A stretch of DNA of 64,000 bases from Hymenobacter monticola (GCF_022811645.1 NZ_CP094534.1:4278001-4342000), one strand, 5' to 3'. Numbered from the stretch's first letter, positions 8,777-17,245 are shown. Notes: generated from the letters alone by a model not told the origin. Made by a program: numbers and translations.

Positions 8777-8887
8777 AGTAATCAGTATTGAGTAGTCAGT
8801 ATTCAGACTTTATTTGCACAAGCGTCGGTACTGGCCGTTGGCAATCAGAATTCACGTCTGATTACCGAATACCCAATACCGACTACC
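8777..8887 (-). other. Long intercistronic RNA hairpin between tolC-type and adaptor genes
   Basis: Two 32-base arms (8777-8808 and 8856-8887) are imperfect inverted repeats around a 47-base loop. Compared base by base, 25 positions pair perfectly, five are T-G on the minus strand (U-G wobbles in the mRNA) and only two mismatch. Read on the plus strand the same five positions would be A-C mismatches. The stem fits a structure in the minus-strand mRNA. It starts 7 bases after the TolC stop and ends 5 bases before the adaptor ATG, filling the gap. Confidence 0.7.
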
Positions 8888-8894
8888 AAAAAAA

Positions 8895-10436
8895 TTACAG
8901 CGCCAGCGGCTTGCCCTGGTAAAAGTCGAGCACCTTGCGGCGGAAAATGTAGCTGTACTTGGCCTGAATGCGGTTCGACTCGGCAAACGTTAGGTTGTTC
9001 TTGGCGATGTTGAACTCGGTGCCGTTCAGCAAGCCGTTGTTGAAACGGATTTCCGAGTTGCGCTGCGTGAGCGTGAGGGCCGTTACCTGCCGTTTGGCTG
9101 CCGCGTACTGCAGCTGGGCCGCGCGGGCATCGGCGTAGGCCTGCTCGATGCTCTGGCGCAGGGTGAGGCGGGCCTGCTCGGCGCGCACGTTCTGGGCCTG
9201 CTCGTTGATGATGGCGCGCTGCACGCTGGTGCGCACCTGCAAGCCATTAAAAATGGGGACGTTGAGCGAAAACTGGATTTGCTGGCCCAGGTTCTGGTTC
9301 AGCTGGTCCCAGAAGCCCTGCGGCAAGTTGATGATGTTGCGCTGGTAAGTCGTCACGGTCAGCGGGGTTTGTACGCCGCCGTTGTTCACAAAAAACGTGC
9401 TGCGGCGGGCCGTCGAGTCGTTGCCTATCTGCGTGACGGTGCGCACCGACGAGTAGCCCGAGAACACCTGCCCCGTCAGGGCCAGGCGCGGGTAGTAGCC
9501 GCCGCGGGCCAGGTCGGTGCCGCGGCGCGCGCTTTGCACCCGCAGCTCGGCCGCCCGGATTTCGGGCAGCCGGCCCGCCGCCGTTTGGTAGGTTTGGTTC
9601 AAATCCAGCGCAAAGGCGCCTTCCTCGTCGGGGTCGGGCAGTTGAGGCACGGCCACGGCAAAGCCGGCCGCGTTGGCCGGGTCGATGTTCATAAGCTGCA
9701 GCAGCGACAGCCGGGCCAAATCCGCCTGGTTCTGTGCAGTCACCACGTTCAGCTCATCCGTGGCCAGCTGCGACTGGCTATCCAGGAGCGTGCTTTCCGG
9801 AATGCTGCCGGCCTTGAGCAGAATTTTGGTGCGGGCAATCTGCTCCTGGTCGCTGGCTACGCGGGTTTGGTTGGCGCGCACCAGCTCCTGGGCCAGCACC
9901 AGCTGCAAAAACGCGGACGCCACGTTCAGGCTCAGGTCGTTGCGGGCCTTTTCGATGTCGGCCAGGCTGGCTTTGTAGTCCAGGTCGTTGCGCTTGATGG
10001 TGTTGCGCAGCTGAAATCCCTGAAACAGTGTGACCTGCGCCACGCCCGCAAAATTGTTGGCCCGCACCGTCTGGCTTTGAAACTCAAACGTGAGCGGGTT
10101 CACGCTCGTGCCGTACTGCCAGTTCTGCGAGCCGCTCAGGTTCGCCGATGGCAACAGCGCGGCGCGGCTCTGGCGCAAAATCTGCTGGTTGTTTTGGGCC
10201 TGCAACTCGCTCAGGCGCACATTCAGGTTGTGGGCCAGGGCGTAGTCTACAGCTGCCTGCAGGGTCCAGGGGCCAGAGGGCAGCGCCTGGGCCGTGCCGC
10301 TAGCGGCTGCGGCGGGCGGCGAGCCCGGCACGGCCGGGGTTTGGGCCAGGGCGGGCGGGGCCAGCGCCAGCGCGCCCGCCAGGCCGGCCAGCAGCCGTCG
10401 CTTGAGCAAAGCGGAGGGGGTAGTCCGTTGTTTCAT
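8895..10436 (-). CDS. TolC-family outer membrane efflux protein
   Basis: TolC-family proteins form trimeric channels through the outer membrane and periplasm. The 513-residue protein has a signal peptide (basic start, hydrophobic core LLAGLAGALALAPPALA, then AQ) and a proline/alanine-rich linker. Two homologous OEP repeats follow, the first opening WTLQAAVDYALAHNLNVRL. The repeats contain long amphipathic helices and the polar NGL/FNNGLLNGTEFNIAKNNL element near the C-terminus. ATG 10436 is preferred to an upstream ATG at 10502 because the signal peptide follows at once. It precedes the HlyD-type adaptor on the same strand. Confidence 0.9.
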   Translation of the reverse strand: MKQRTTPSALLKRRLLAGLAGALALAPPALAQTPAVPGSPPAAAASGTAQALPSGPWTLQAAVDYALAHNLNVRLSELQAQNNQQILRQSRAALLPSANLSGSQNWQYGTSVNPLTFEFQSQTVRANNFAGVAQVTLFQGFQLRNTIKRNDLDYKASLADIEKARNDLSLNVASAFLQLVLAQELVRANQTRVASDQEQIARTKILLKAGSIPESTLLDSQSQLATDELNVVTAQNQADLARLSLLQLMNIDPANAAGFAVAVPQLPDPDEEGAFALDLNQTYQTAAGRLPEIRAAELRVQSARRGTDLARGGYYPRLALTGQVFSGYSSVRTVTQIGNDSTARRSTFFVNNGGVQTPLTVTTYQRNIINLPQGFWDQLNQNLGQQIQFSLNVPIFNGLQVRTSVQRAIINEQAQNVRAEQARLTLRQSIEQAYADARAAQLQYAAAKRQVTALTLTQRNSEIRFNNGLLNGTEFNIAKNNLTFAESNRIQAKYSYIFRRKVLDFYQGKPLAL

Positions 10437-10479
10437 CTTGCAGAAAAGTAGGGTCTTGGAAGTGGCAGTAGCGGGAATA

Positions 10480-10489
10480 ATAACGTTAT
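10480..10489. promoter_or_regulatory. Short palindrome upstream of the TolC gene
   Basis: A perfect 10-base palindrome, ATAACGTTAT, lies about 44 bases before the TolC ATG, in the 85-base gap after the serine dehydratase gene. A weak -7-like box (TACTTTTC on the minus strand, 10443-10450) sits downstream. It could be an operator for an efflux regulator, but short palindromes also occur by chance. Confidence 0.25.
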
Positions 10490-10521
10490 CGGCAATGCGC
10501 AAATTTTATTACTGAACGGCC

Positions 10522-11202
10522 TTATTCCAACGTGGGAATGTAGGTGATGTGCTGCACCCAGCTCAGCTGGCGCAGGTAGGCCAGGGTGATTTCTTTGATG
10601 GGGCTGTCCATCTCGATGAACTGCCGGGCCGCGTCGTTGCGGCCCTTGCGGCTCACAAACATGGTGGCGATGTTGCACTGGTCGTGGGCAATGACCGAAG
10701 CAATGAAGGCAATGGAGCCCGGCACGTCGTCGGCGTCGATGATGAGCGTGTGCAACGACCCCGAGAAGTCAGCCGGAAACCCGTCGACTTCCACAATGCG
10801 GATGACGCCCCCGCCCCGGCTCTGCCCCACTACTTCTACCCGGCGCCCGGTGGCCCCGTCCAGCAGATTCAGCTTGATGGTGTTGGGGTGCATGGTCGAA
10901 GCATTGCCTACGCCCTGAAAGGTGTACTGCAAGCCCGCCTCGGCCGCGTGGTCGAACGCCGTACGGATGCGGGTGTCGTCGGGCGCATAGCCCAGCAGGC
11001 CGGCCACGATGGCGCGGTCGGAGCCGTGGCCCTCGTAGGTGCGGGCAAACGAATTGTAGAACGTGATGACCGCCTCGGTGGGCACGGCGCCCAGAATGCG
11101 GATGGCCGCGCGGGCAATGCGCACCACGCCGGCGGTGTGCGAGGAGCTTGGTCCAATCATCACGGGACCAATCATATCAAAAATGCTGGATTTCTCGGCC
11201 AT
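10522..11202 (-). CDS. sdaAB: L-serine ammonia-lyase, iron-sulfur type, beta subunit
   Basis: This is the beta subunit of the two-part [4Fe-4S] L-serine dehydratase, which converts L-serine to pyruvate and ammonia. The 226-residue protein opens with SIFDMIGPVMIGPSSSHTAG, the conserved substrate-binding segment, and ends in an ACT-like domain (about residues 150-220; TLIIDADDVPGSIAFIASVI), often a serine-sensing module. The alpha subunit, which carries the cluster cysteines, is not in this window, so the two genes are unlinked or it lies outside. A minus-strand TACTTTTA box at 11233-11240 is a possible promoter. Confidence 0.93.
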   Translation of the reverse strand: MAEKSSIFDMIGPVMIGPSSSHTAGVVRIARAAIRILGAVPTEAVITFYNSFARTYEGHGSDRAIVAGLLGYAPDDTRIRTAFDHAAEAGLQYTFQGVGNASTMHPNTIKLNLLDGATGRRVEVVGQSRGGGVIRIVEVDGFPADFSGSLHTLIIDADDVPGSIAFIASVIAHDQCNIATMFVSRKGRNDAARQFIEMDSPIKEITLAYLRQLSWVQHITYIPTLE

Positions 11203-11370
11203 GCGCGAATGCTCCCGTCTATGGTTGCGGGGTTAAAAGTAGCGGACGAAGGCTGAATCTGAACGGGTCAGGCGGCGGCGGGCCGCTACGGTTCTGGTAT
11301 TGCAAGGGGCAGAGACGCGGCGGAAGCCCCACAGTTGCAAATTGTTCGGCACGCCGCGCAATGGCGGGTA

Positions 11371-11399
11371 TTGGAACCTCAGTATTTTGACGATATTTG
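11371..11399 (+). promoter_or_regulatory. Candidate kynA promoter
   Basis: A TTG at 11371-11373 is followed after 18 bases by GATATTTG at 11392-11399, one mismatch from the Bacteroidota -7 box TAnnTTTG. It sits about 50 bases before the kynA ATG. Spacing is within one base of the usual 19. Confidence 0.45.
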
Positions 11400-11449
11400 C
11401 CGGCGCCGCCACCCACGGCTTTTCCCACCTCATCCCCCTCTTCCCTACT

Positions 11450-12442
11450 ATGTCCGCCCCACCCACCCCGGACGAATTTTCTCCGGCTGTGCTGGCGCAG
11501 TTGCGCCGGCTTCAGGAAAAATACGTTCCCGACGGCCAGGACCTGGCCGCTTACCTTGAAGGTCTCTACCACGCCAAGTACATCAATTACTGGGATTATA
11601 TCGAGTTAGACACTTTACTCTCCCTCCAACGCCCGCTCACCAACCTGCCCGACGAGCGGATTTTCATCATGTACCACCAGATTTCGGAGCTGTATTTCAA
11701 GCTCTGCCTCTGCGAGTACGAGCAAATTGGCGACCTGCAAACGCCGACCCTCGGCGAAGTGGTGCTACGCTTGGGCCGCATCAACCGCTACTTCGAAAAC
11801 CTCATTGATTCGTTCGACGTGATGGTCGACGGCATGGACAAGCAGCAGTTCCTCGATTTCCGCATGGCCCTCATGCCGGCGTCGGGCTTTCAGTCGGTGC
11901 AATACCGCATGATTGAAATTGCCAGCACCGCCTTAGAAAACCTCACCGACCAGGTGAAGCGCCAGACCCTGGGCGAGGCCTCGGCCCACGATTTCGACCA
12001 ACTACTGGGCTGCATTTACTGGAAAGCCGGCGCCACCATCGAAGCCAGCGGCGCCAAAGCCCTCACCCTCATCGAGTTCGAACGCAAGTACACGGCCGAC
12101 CTCGTGCGCCACGCCGCCGCCTTCCACGACCGCAACGTGTGGGCCGTGGTGCAGCGCCTGCCCGAGGCCGAGCGCAACCACCCGCGCCTGGTGCGGGCCC
12201 TGCGCCAGCTCGACGTGAGCGTGAACGTGAACTGGCCCCTGATGCACTTCAAATCGGCGGTGCGCTACCTGCAGCGCAACCCCGTGGACGTGGCCGCCAC
12301 CGGCGGCACCAACTGGCGCAACTACCTGCCGCCCAAGTTTCAGCGGCGCATTTTCTACCCCCAGCTCTGGAGCGCCCAGGAGCTCGAAGACTGGGGCAAG
12401 GGCTGGGTCGAAAGCGTGCTGGAAGAAGGCGTGGGCGTATAA
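11450..12442 (+). CDS. kynA: Tryptophan 2,3-dioxygenase
   Basis: This haem enzyme opens the indole ring of L-tryptophan to give N-formylkynurenine, the first step of the kynurenine pathway. The 330-residue protein carries the family core IFIMYHQISELYFKLCLCE with the active-site histidine, the RMIEIAST segment and the C-terminal ATGGTNWRNYLPPKFQRRIF region. ATG 11450 is used; an upstream frame to 11300 encodes unrelated residues and overlaps the promoter candidate. No other kynurenine-pathway gene is adjacent. The stop codon merges into a long hairpin shared with the next gene's leader. Confidence 0.93.
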   Translation: MSAPPTPDEFSPAVLAQLRRLQEKYVPDGQDLAAYLEGLYHAKYINYWDYIELDTLLSLQRPLTNLPDERIFIMYHQISELYFKLCLCEYEQIGDLQTPTLGEVVLRLGRINRYFENLIDSFDVMVDGMDKQQFLDFRMALMPASGFQSVQYRMIEIASTALENLTDQVKRQTLGEASAHDFDQLLGCIYWKAGATIEASGAKALTLIEFERKYTADLVRHAAAFHDRNVWAVVQRLPEAERNHPRLVRALRQLDVSVNVNWPLMHFKSAVRYLQRNPVDVAATGGTNWRNYLPPKFQRRIFYPQLWSAQELEDWGKGWVESVLEEGVGV

Positions 12443-12511
12443 AAAAGAGTGAGGACTTATGAAGTATTTGACGGCGTAGGTCGTCCATACCTATAAGTCC
12501 TCACTCTTTTT
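12442..12511 (+). other. Perfect 19-bp intercistronic hairpin after kynA
   Basis: A perfect 19-bp inverted repeat (12442-12460 with 12493-12511, arm AAAAAGAGTGAGGACTTAT) starts at the last base of the kynA TAA and ends 7 bases before the next ATG. Inside, 461-492 is a G-U pair, then GTAT/ATAC (12464-12467 with 12487-12490) and GACG/CGTC (12470-12473 with 12482-12485) can pair, leaving an 8-nt terminal loop. The whole gap is thus one extended hairpin. The terminal T-tract could also make it a terminator. Confidence 0.7.
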
Positions 12512-12518
12512 ATAAGCC

Positions 12519-13229
12519 ATGATAAGCCTGCCCCTCACCGGCGTCATCGACCGCCGCCTGCTGCTTAATTTTCGGGCCGACGTAGCGGCTGTCAACGCCT
12601 TGCTGCCGGCCCCATTTAGAGCGCAGGTAGTCGAGGGGCACGCCATCGTCGGCATTTGCCTGATACGGCTCAAGCACGAGCGCATTAAAGGCCTGCCGCC
12701 GCTGCTCGGCCTGACGTCGGAGAATGGCGCGCACCGCTTTGCGGTGGAATGGGAAGCTGGGGGGCAACGGCAGACAGGCGTATTTATTCCGCGGCGTGAT
12801 ACTTCCTCGCGGCTGAATTATTTCTTTGGCAATCAATTTCTGGGCATTCACCACCACAGCACGTTTCAGGTAGCTGAAGGCGGGGGAAAATACGCCGTTG
12901 CCTTTCAAAGCCCAGACCATACGTATTTGGAGGTAGAAGCCAAAGAAACCACAGCCTGGCCGGACACAAGCTTGTTTTCCAGCTTAGATGAAGCATCAAA
13001 CTTTTTCCGGCTGGGGTCGGCCGGCTACTCGCCCCAAGCGACGGGCTGCGGCTTTGATGGCGTAGCGCTGAGTACGAATGACTGGCAGGTAGCACCAGTG
13101 GCCGTGGAACGGATTTCCTCCAGCTACTTTGCCAACGAGGAACTGTTTCCCGCCGGCTCCGTGGAATTTGATAATGCCTTGCTCATGCGGGGCACCAAAC
13201 ACGAATGGCAGCGCCTGCCATCGCTTTAA
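12519..13229 (+). CDS. DUF2071 family protein
   Basis: This 236-residue protein resembles the DUF2071/YqjF family, related in fold to acetoacetate decarboxylase, with no established reaction. The opening, in which a leucine-rich helix leads to VNALLPAPFRAQVVEGHAIVGICLIRL, is the family pattern (residues treated as a lipocalin-like beta sheet). The family aromatic and histidine positions occur in SRLNYFFGNQFLGIHHHSTF. No signal peptide or membrane segment is seen. It follows kynA on the same strand across a structured gap, so co-transcription is possible unless that hairpin terminates. Confidence 0.75.
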   Translation: MISLPLTGVIDRRLLLNFRADVAAVNALLPAPFRAQVVEGHAIVGICLIRLKHERIKGLPPLLGLTSENGAHRFAVEWEAGGQRQTGVFIPRRDTSSRLNYFFGNQFLGIHHHSTFQVAEGGGKYAVAFQSPDHTYLEVEAKETTAWPDTSLFSSLDEASNFFRLGSAGYSPQATGCGFDGVALSTNDWQVAPVAVERISSSYFANEELFPAGSVEFDNALLMRGTKHEWQRLPSL

Positions 13230-13327
13230 CCCCGCTTTTCTCAAAGAAAGCGAAGCCGGCCGGCAACTAAAACCTGCCGCCGGGGCGTACATGCGGTAAG
13301 CTGCCCTTCTGCGCACTAAAACCCGTC

Positions 13328-13618
13328 ATGACCGAAGAAGAACAAAGAATAATCGATACCTCGCTCGAACAGGCTCGCAAGCTGCACGACAACGTGCGCC
13401 AGATGTGGGACGGCGACACGCTGGCTACCTTTTACTACGGCGTTATTTCGGGCGCCATTGCCCGTAGCGGACCCGAAGTGGCCAAGGCCCTCACCGCCAT
13501 GCTTACCGAGGTGTACGCCAACACGGCCAAGTCGCATGTCGACCTGGGCAAGCTGGCCAACGGCTTTGCCAACGGCAGCACCAGTGCGTCCACCGACGCC
13601 GGTGGGCCGTTGGCTTAA
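13328..13618 (+). CDS. Small hypothetical protein
   Basis: I do not recognise this 96-residue protein. It is mostly helical in appearance: an acidic N-terminal helix (TEEEQRIIDTSLEQARKLHDN), a weakly hydrophobic stretch LATFYYGVISGAIARSG, and a low-complexity Gly/Ser/Thr tail. No signal peptide is visible, so it is probably cytosolic or peripheral. It ends 5 bases from the convergent MFS gene. Codon use is the same GC-rich type as its neighbours, which supports a real gene. Confidence 0.6.
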   Translation: MTEEEQRIIDTSLEQARKLHDNVRQMWDGDTLATFYYGVISGAIARSGPEVAKALTAMLTEVYANTAKSHVDLGKLANGFANGSTSASTDAGGPLA

Positions 13619-13623
13619 GCCAG

Positions 13624-14931
13624 CTAATTGTCGTTCAAGTGCCCTTTTTCGGCCTTGGTTTCGCTCATGCGCCAGTACACCAGCAAAGAAATGAGGGCGC
13701 AAGCTGTGACGTACCAGTAAAACCATTCCTCTACCTGCTGCTCTTTGGCGAACAAGGCCACGTACTCGGCGGTGCCCCCGAATATGGCCACCGTGAGGGC
13801 AAACGGCAGGCCCACGCCCAGCGCCCGGATTTCGGTGGGGAAAAGCTCGGCCTTCACTACCGCGTTGATGGATGTGTAGCCGCTCACCACAAACAACGCG
13901 GCCACCAGCAAGCCAGCGGCCAGCCAGGCGTCGTGCGTCTGGGCCAGCGCGCGCAGCACCGGCACCGTGCCCAGGGTGGCCCCAATACCGAACATGAGCA
14001 ACACCGGCCGCCGGCCAATTTTATCGGAGATAGCGCCCAGCAGGGGTTGGAAGAACAGCGCCACCGTCATCACCCCAAAGGATATAACCGTTGCAGTTTC
14101 CTTGCTGAACCCGGAGGTATTGACCAGGAATTTCTGGGCGTAGGTGGTGAACGTATAGAAAGCCAGCGTACCGCCCAGCGTCAGCCCGACCACGGTTAGC
14201 ACGGCTTTCGGGTATTGCAACAAGGTCTTTAGTTGACTCGGCCTGCTGCTTGCTGCGGCGGCTTCACCTTGCGCATGTCTTTGCTGCGCGAAGGCGGCCG
14301 TTTCGCCCATGTGGGTGCGCAGAAACAGTGCGCCCATGGCCGCCAAAGCGCCAATCACAAAGGGAATGCGCCAGCCCCACTCGCCCAGCTGTGCGGGCGT
14401 CAGCAGTTGCTGCAGCGCGAGCAGGACAACCAAGGCCAGCAGCTGCCCGCCCATTAGGGTCAGGTATTGAAAGCTGGACCAGAAGCCGCGGTGCCTCGCG
14501 CCGGCCATTTCACTCAAGTAGGTGGCAGAAGTGCCGTATTCGCCGCCCACGCTGAGGCCCTGCACTAGGCGAGCCAGTAGCAGCAGCGCCGGCGCCGCCA
14601 CCCCAATGGTGGCGTAGCCCGGCGCCACGGCAATGAGCAGCGAGCCGCTGGCCATCAGGCGTACCGACAGCAGCAACGCGGCGCGGCGGCCGTGGCGGTC
14701 GGCGTAGGCCCCCAGCAGCCAGGCCCCCAGCGGACGCATCAAAAAACCAACGGCGAAGATGGCCGCGGTGTTGAGGAGCTTGGCGGTGTCATCGCCGCTG
14801 GGGAAAAAAATGGGTGCGAAATAAAGGGCAAACCCCGAATAAGCGTACCAGTCGTACCATTCAACCAGGTTGCCAATGGAGCCGCTCACGATGGAGCGAA
14901 GGCGAGAAGTGGGAGCAGCGGGAGCAGTCAT
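13624..14931 (-). CDS. MFS transporter, metabolite:H+ symporter type
   Basis: This 435-residue transporter has twelve membrane segments and belongs to the metabolite:H+ symporter branch (relatives: ProP, KgtP, ShiA). Diagnostic features are the N-terminal GSIGNLVEWYDWYAYSGF, the loop 2-3 motif MRPLGAWLLGAYADRHGRRA and its repeat in the second half, AISDKIGRRPVLLMF, together with LVQGLSVGGEYGTSATYLSE. These import organic acids or osmolytes with protons; the substrate here is unknown. The start is ATG 14931. It is divergent from the FAD oxidoreductase gene across a 199-base AT-rich spacer. Confidence 0.9.
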   Translation of the reverse strand: MTAPAAPTSRLRSIVSGSIGNLVEWYDWYAYSGFALYFAPIFFPSGDDTAKLLNTAAIFAVGFLMRPLGAWLLGAYADRHGRRAALLLSVRLMASGSLLIAVAPGYATIGVAAPALLLLARLVQGLSVGGEYGTSATYLSEMAGARHRGFWSSFQYLTLMGGQLLALVVLLALQQLLTPAQLGEWGWRIPFVIGALAAMGALFLRTHMGETAAFAQQRHAQGEAAAASSRPSQLKTLLQYPKAVLTVVGLTLGGTLAFYTFTTYAQKFLVNTSGFSKETATVISFGVMTVALFFQPLLGAISDKIGRRPVLLMFGIGATLGTVPVLRALAQTHDAWLAAGLLVAALFVVSGYTSINAVVKAELFPTEIRALGVGLPFALTVAIFGGTAEYVALFAKEQQVEEWFYWYVTACALISLLVYWRMSETKAEKGHLNDN

Positions 14932-15130
14932 GCAGCAAATAAAGAAGCTAAGGCATCAGTACTATTGAACGGCTCGGTTCTACGCTGGTCTAGCAGGAAC
15001 TGTCGTCATTGTTCTGCGCTTGTTTGTTTTCGCTACCTGCCTAGGCGGCACCATTGGGAGCTTCTTAACTTTGTTTGACTTTTTGTAATGATTTCTTTAC
15101 TGAAGGATAGCCACCTTTCATATTACACAA

Positions 15131-16699
15131 ATGAATAAAGAAGATTTAGAGATTTTCCTGGCCCCTGAAGTAGCATTCGATGAGTTCGAGCGTTACGAGG
15201 CAATTTTGCGACAAGCCGGCATACCCCCGGGAAAAGCTGATTATGTGCACATACAGCGCCGCTCCATAGATGCCCGCGGCCGTCAACCACTGATTCGCTT
15301 ACGCGCTAGCATTTACACAAAAGGCACACCAAAAGAATTGCTTGGCCCGTGGTTTGTTTATCCAAATGTTAACAACCAAAAGCGCCCAGTTTTGATAATA
15401 GGTGCTGGACCTGCGGGGCTTTTTGCCGCGCTTCGTTGCATCGAGCTTGGTTTGAAACCCATCGTGCTGGAACGGGGCTTTGACGTGCGCGCCCGTCGCC
15501 GTGACTTGGCCGCTATTAACAAAGAGCAAACCGTTAACCCTGATTCAAACTATTGCTTCGGGGAAGGCGGCGCGGGCACATATTCCGACGGCAAGCTTTA
15601 CACCCGCGCCACCAAGCGCGGCGACGTGGGGCGCGTGCTGCGGCGGCTGGTGCAGCACGGCGCCACCCCCGACATCCTGGTGGACGCCCACCCCCACATC
15701 GGTACCAACAAGCTGCCGGCGGTGGTGCAGGCCCTGCGCGAAGCCATCATCGAGGCCGGCGGCGAGGTACGGTTCGACACGCGCGTGACGGATTTGATAA
15801 TTGAACAGAACCGGCTGCGCGGCGTGGTCACGGCGGCGGGCGAAACCGTGGAGGCCGACGCCACCATTCTGGCCACCGGCCATTCGGCCCGGGATATTTA
15901 CGAGCTGCTCGACCGCCGGGGCGTGCTCATAGAGGCCAAGCCGTTTGCGATGGGTGTGCGGGTGGAGCACCCGCAGGCGTTGATTGACCAGGCCCAGTAC
16001 CGCCGCACGGAGCGCGGCTTGCTGCCCGCGGCCTCGTATTCGCTGGTGCACCAAACCGAAGTGCAGGGCCGGCAGCGGGGCGTGTTTTCGTTTTGCATGT
16101 GCCCGGGCGGATTCATTGTGCCGGCGGCCACGGCACCCGGTGAGGTGGTGGTGAACGGCATGAGCCCGAGCCGGCGCGACTCGCGCTTTGCCAACTCCGG
16201 CATTGTGGCCGCCGTGGAGCTGGAAGACCTGGACGTGCGCCAGCACGGGGCGCTGGCCGGCCTGCGCTTCCAGCAGGCGCTGGAGCAGCGGGCTTGCCTG
16301 GCGGCCGGAGGCACCCAACAGGCCCCCGCCCAATTGCTCGGCGACTTTTTAAAAAACAAAGTTTCCAGCCAATTGCTGGAAACTTCCTACCAGCCCGGCC
16401 TGGTGTCGGTGCGCATGGACGAGGTGCTGGGCCCGGTGCTCGCCGAACGGCTGCGCCAGGGCTTCCGCGATTTTGGCCGAAAAATTCCGGGTTATGCCAC
16501 CAACGCGGCCCAGATTGTGGGCGTCGAAAGCCGCACGTCTGCGCCGGTGCGCATCCCGCGCGACAGGGAAACCCTGCAGCATCCGGTAGTGGCAGGGCTG
16601 TTTCCGTGCGGCGAGGGCGCGGGCTACGCCGGCGGCATCGTGTCGGCGGCCATGGACGGCGAGCGGTGCGCCGAAGCGGTTTTGGCCGTTTTGTCGTAG
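15131..16699 (+). CDS. FAD-dependent oxidoreductase (COG2509-like)
   Basis: This 522-residue protein is a predicted NAD(P)/FAD-dependent dehydrogenase of the uncharacterised YhiN/COG2509 kind. After an N-terminal alpha/beta domain of about 90 residues, the FAD loop is VLIIGAGPAGLFAALRCIE, followed by VLERGFDVRARRRD and FGEGGAGTYSDGKLYTR. The C-terminal FAD contact is GLFPCGEGAGYAGGIVSAAMDG. The natural substrate is unknown. The first 430 bases or so are clearly AT-richer than the remainder, including many AAA, TTA and ATA-type codons, as though the 5' part had a different history. A strong hairpin terminator follows. Confidence 0.85.
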   Translation: MNKEDLEIFLAPEVAFDEFERYEAILRQAGIPPGKADYVHIQRRSIDARGRQPLIRLRASIYTKGTPKELLGPWFVYPNVNNQKRPVLIIGAGPAGLFAALRCIELGLKPIVLERGFDVRARRRDLAAINKEQTVNPDSNYCFGEGGAGTYSDGKLYTRATKRGDVGRVLRRLVQHGATPDILVDAHPHIGTNKLPAVVQALREAIIEAGGEVRFDTRVTDLIIEQNRLRGVVTAAGETVEADATILATGHSARDIYELLDRRGVLIEAKPFAMGVRVEHPQALIDQAQYRRTERGLLPAASYSLVHQTEVQGRQRGVFSFCMCPGGFIVPAATAPGEVVVNGMSPSRRDSRFANSGIVAAVELEDLDVRQHGALAGLRFQQALEQRACLAAGGTQQAPAQLLGDFLKNKVSSQLLETSYQPGLVSVRMDEVLGPVLAERLRQGFRDFGRKIPGYATNAAQIVGVESRTSAPVRIPRDRETLQHPVVAGLFPCGEGAGYAGGIVSAAMDGERCAEAVLAVLS

Positions 16700-16711
16700 A
16701 AGGGCAATGAG

Positions 16712-16752
16712 CAAAACGGGCCGCTTGGCGCACGTACAGGCGGCCCGTTTTG
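16712..16752 (+). terminator. Hairpin terminator after the FAD oxidoreductase gene
   Basis: A perfect 13-bp stem (CAAAACGGGCCGC, 16712-16724, with 16740-16752) encloses a 15-nt loop. The right arm ends in TTTTG and is followed by TTGTTC, a modest U-tract. It begins 12 bases after the stop. Confidence 0.7.
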
Positions 16753-16815
16753 TTGTTCTCTCGTCAAGCCCGGTCCACGGCCCGCGGCCGCTTCCTCCAC
16801 TTGCAATTCCTTCTC

Positions 16816-17175
16816 ATGAAAAAGACCCTCGTCCTCGGCGCTTCCGATAACCCCGCCCGCTACTCTTTCCGGGCAGCGCACATGCTCAAAAAACACGGCC
16901 ATGAAGTGGTGCCCGTTGGCATCCGCAAGGGTGAAGTAGCAGGTATGCCCATTCACACCGACCGGCCGCAGGAAACCGATATCGATACGGTGACACTTTA
17001 TGTGGGGCCGCAAAACCAGCCTGGCTGGTACGACTATATTCTCGACCTCAAGCCCAAGCGCATCCTGTTCAACCCCGGCACTGAAAACCCGGAGCTGGAA
17101 CGCCTGGCCCAGCAGCGCGGCATCCGAACCGAAGAGGCCTGTACGCTGGTGCTGCTGTCCATTGGGCAGTATTAA
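16816..17175 (+). CDS. CoA-binding domain protein
   Basis: This 119-residue protein is a stand-alone CoA-binding Rossmann fold of the YccU/COG1832 type. The N-terminus KKTLVLGASDNPARYSFRA is the phosphate-binding loop, followed by GHEVVPVGIRKGEVAGMPIH and the FNPGTENPELERLAQQRGI segment typical of succinyl-CoA synthetase-like CoA-binding domains. Its cellular role is not established. ATG 16816 is chosen because MKKTLVLGAS is the family start; an extension to 16750 would overlap the preceding terminator's tail. A terminator follows the stop. Confidence 0.88.
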   Translation: MKKTLVLGASDNPARYSFRAAHMLKKHGHEVVPVGIRKGEVAGMPIHTDRPQETDIDTVTLYVGPQNQPGWYDYILDLKPKRILFNPGTENPELERLAQQRGIRTEEACTLVLLSIGQY

Positions 17176-17195
17176 TCTCGCCGGCTAAGCTTGCA

Positions 17196-17236
17196 AAGGC
17201 GCTGTCAATTTTGATTGGCAGCGCCTTCTTTTTTCT
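17196..17236 (+). terminator. Terminator between CoA-binding and ABC ATPase genes
   Basis: A 14-bp stem (17196-17209 with 17214-17227) has a single U-G wobble on the plus strand, a 4-nt loop and a T-rich tail CTTTTTTCTTT. It lies between convergent genes and suits the plus-strand transcript. Confidence 0.85.
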
Positions 17237-17245
17237 TTCGCGCAA

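Noticed and set aside
11298..11343. GGGGC/GCCCC hairpin flanked by TTGCAA on both sides before kynA
   Set aside because: The stem is only five pairs plus a self-complementary word and has no link to a regulator; it may be chance.
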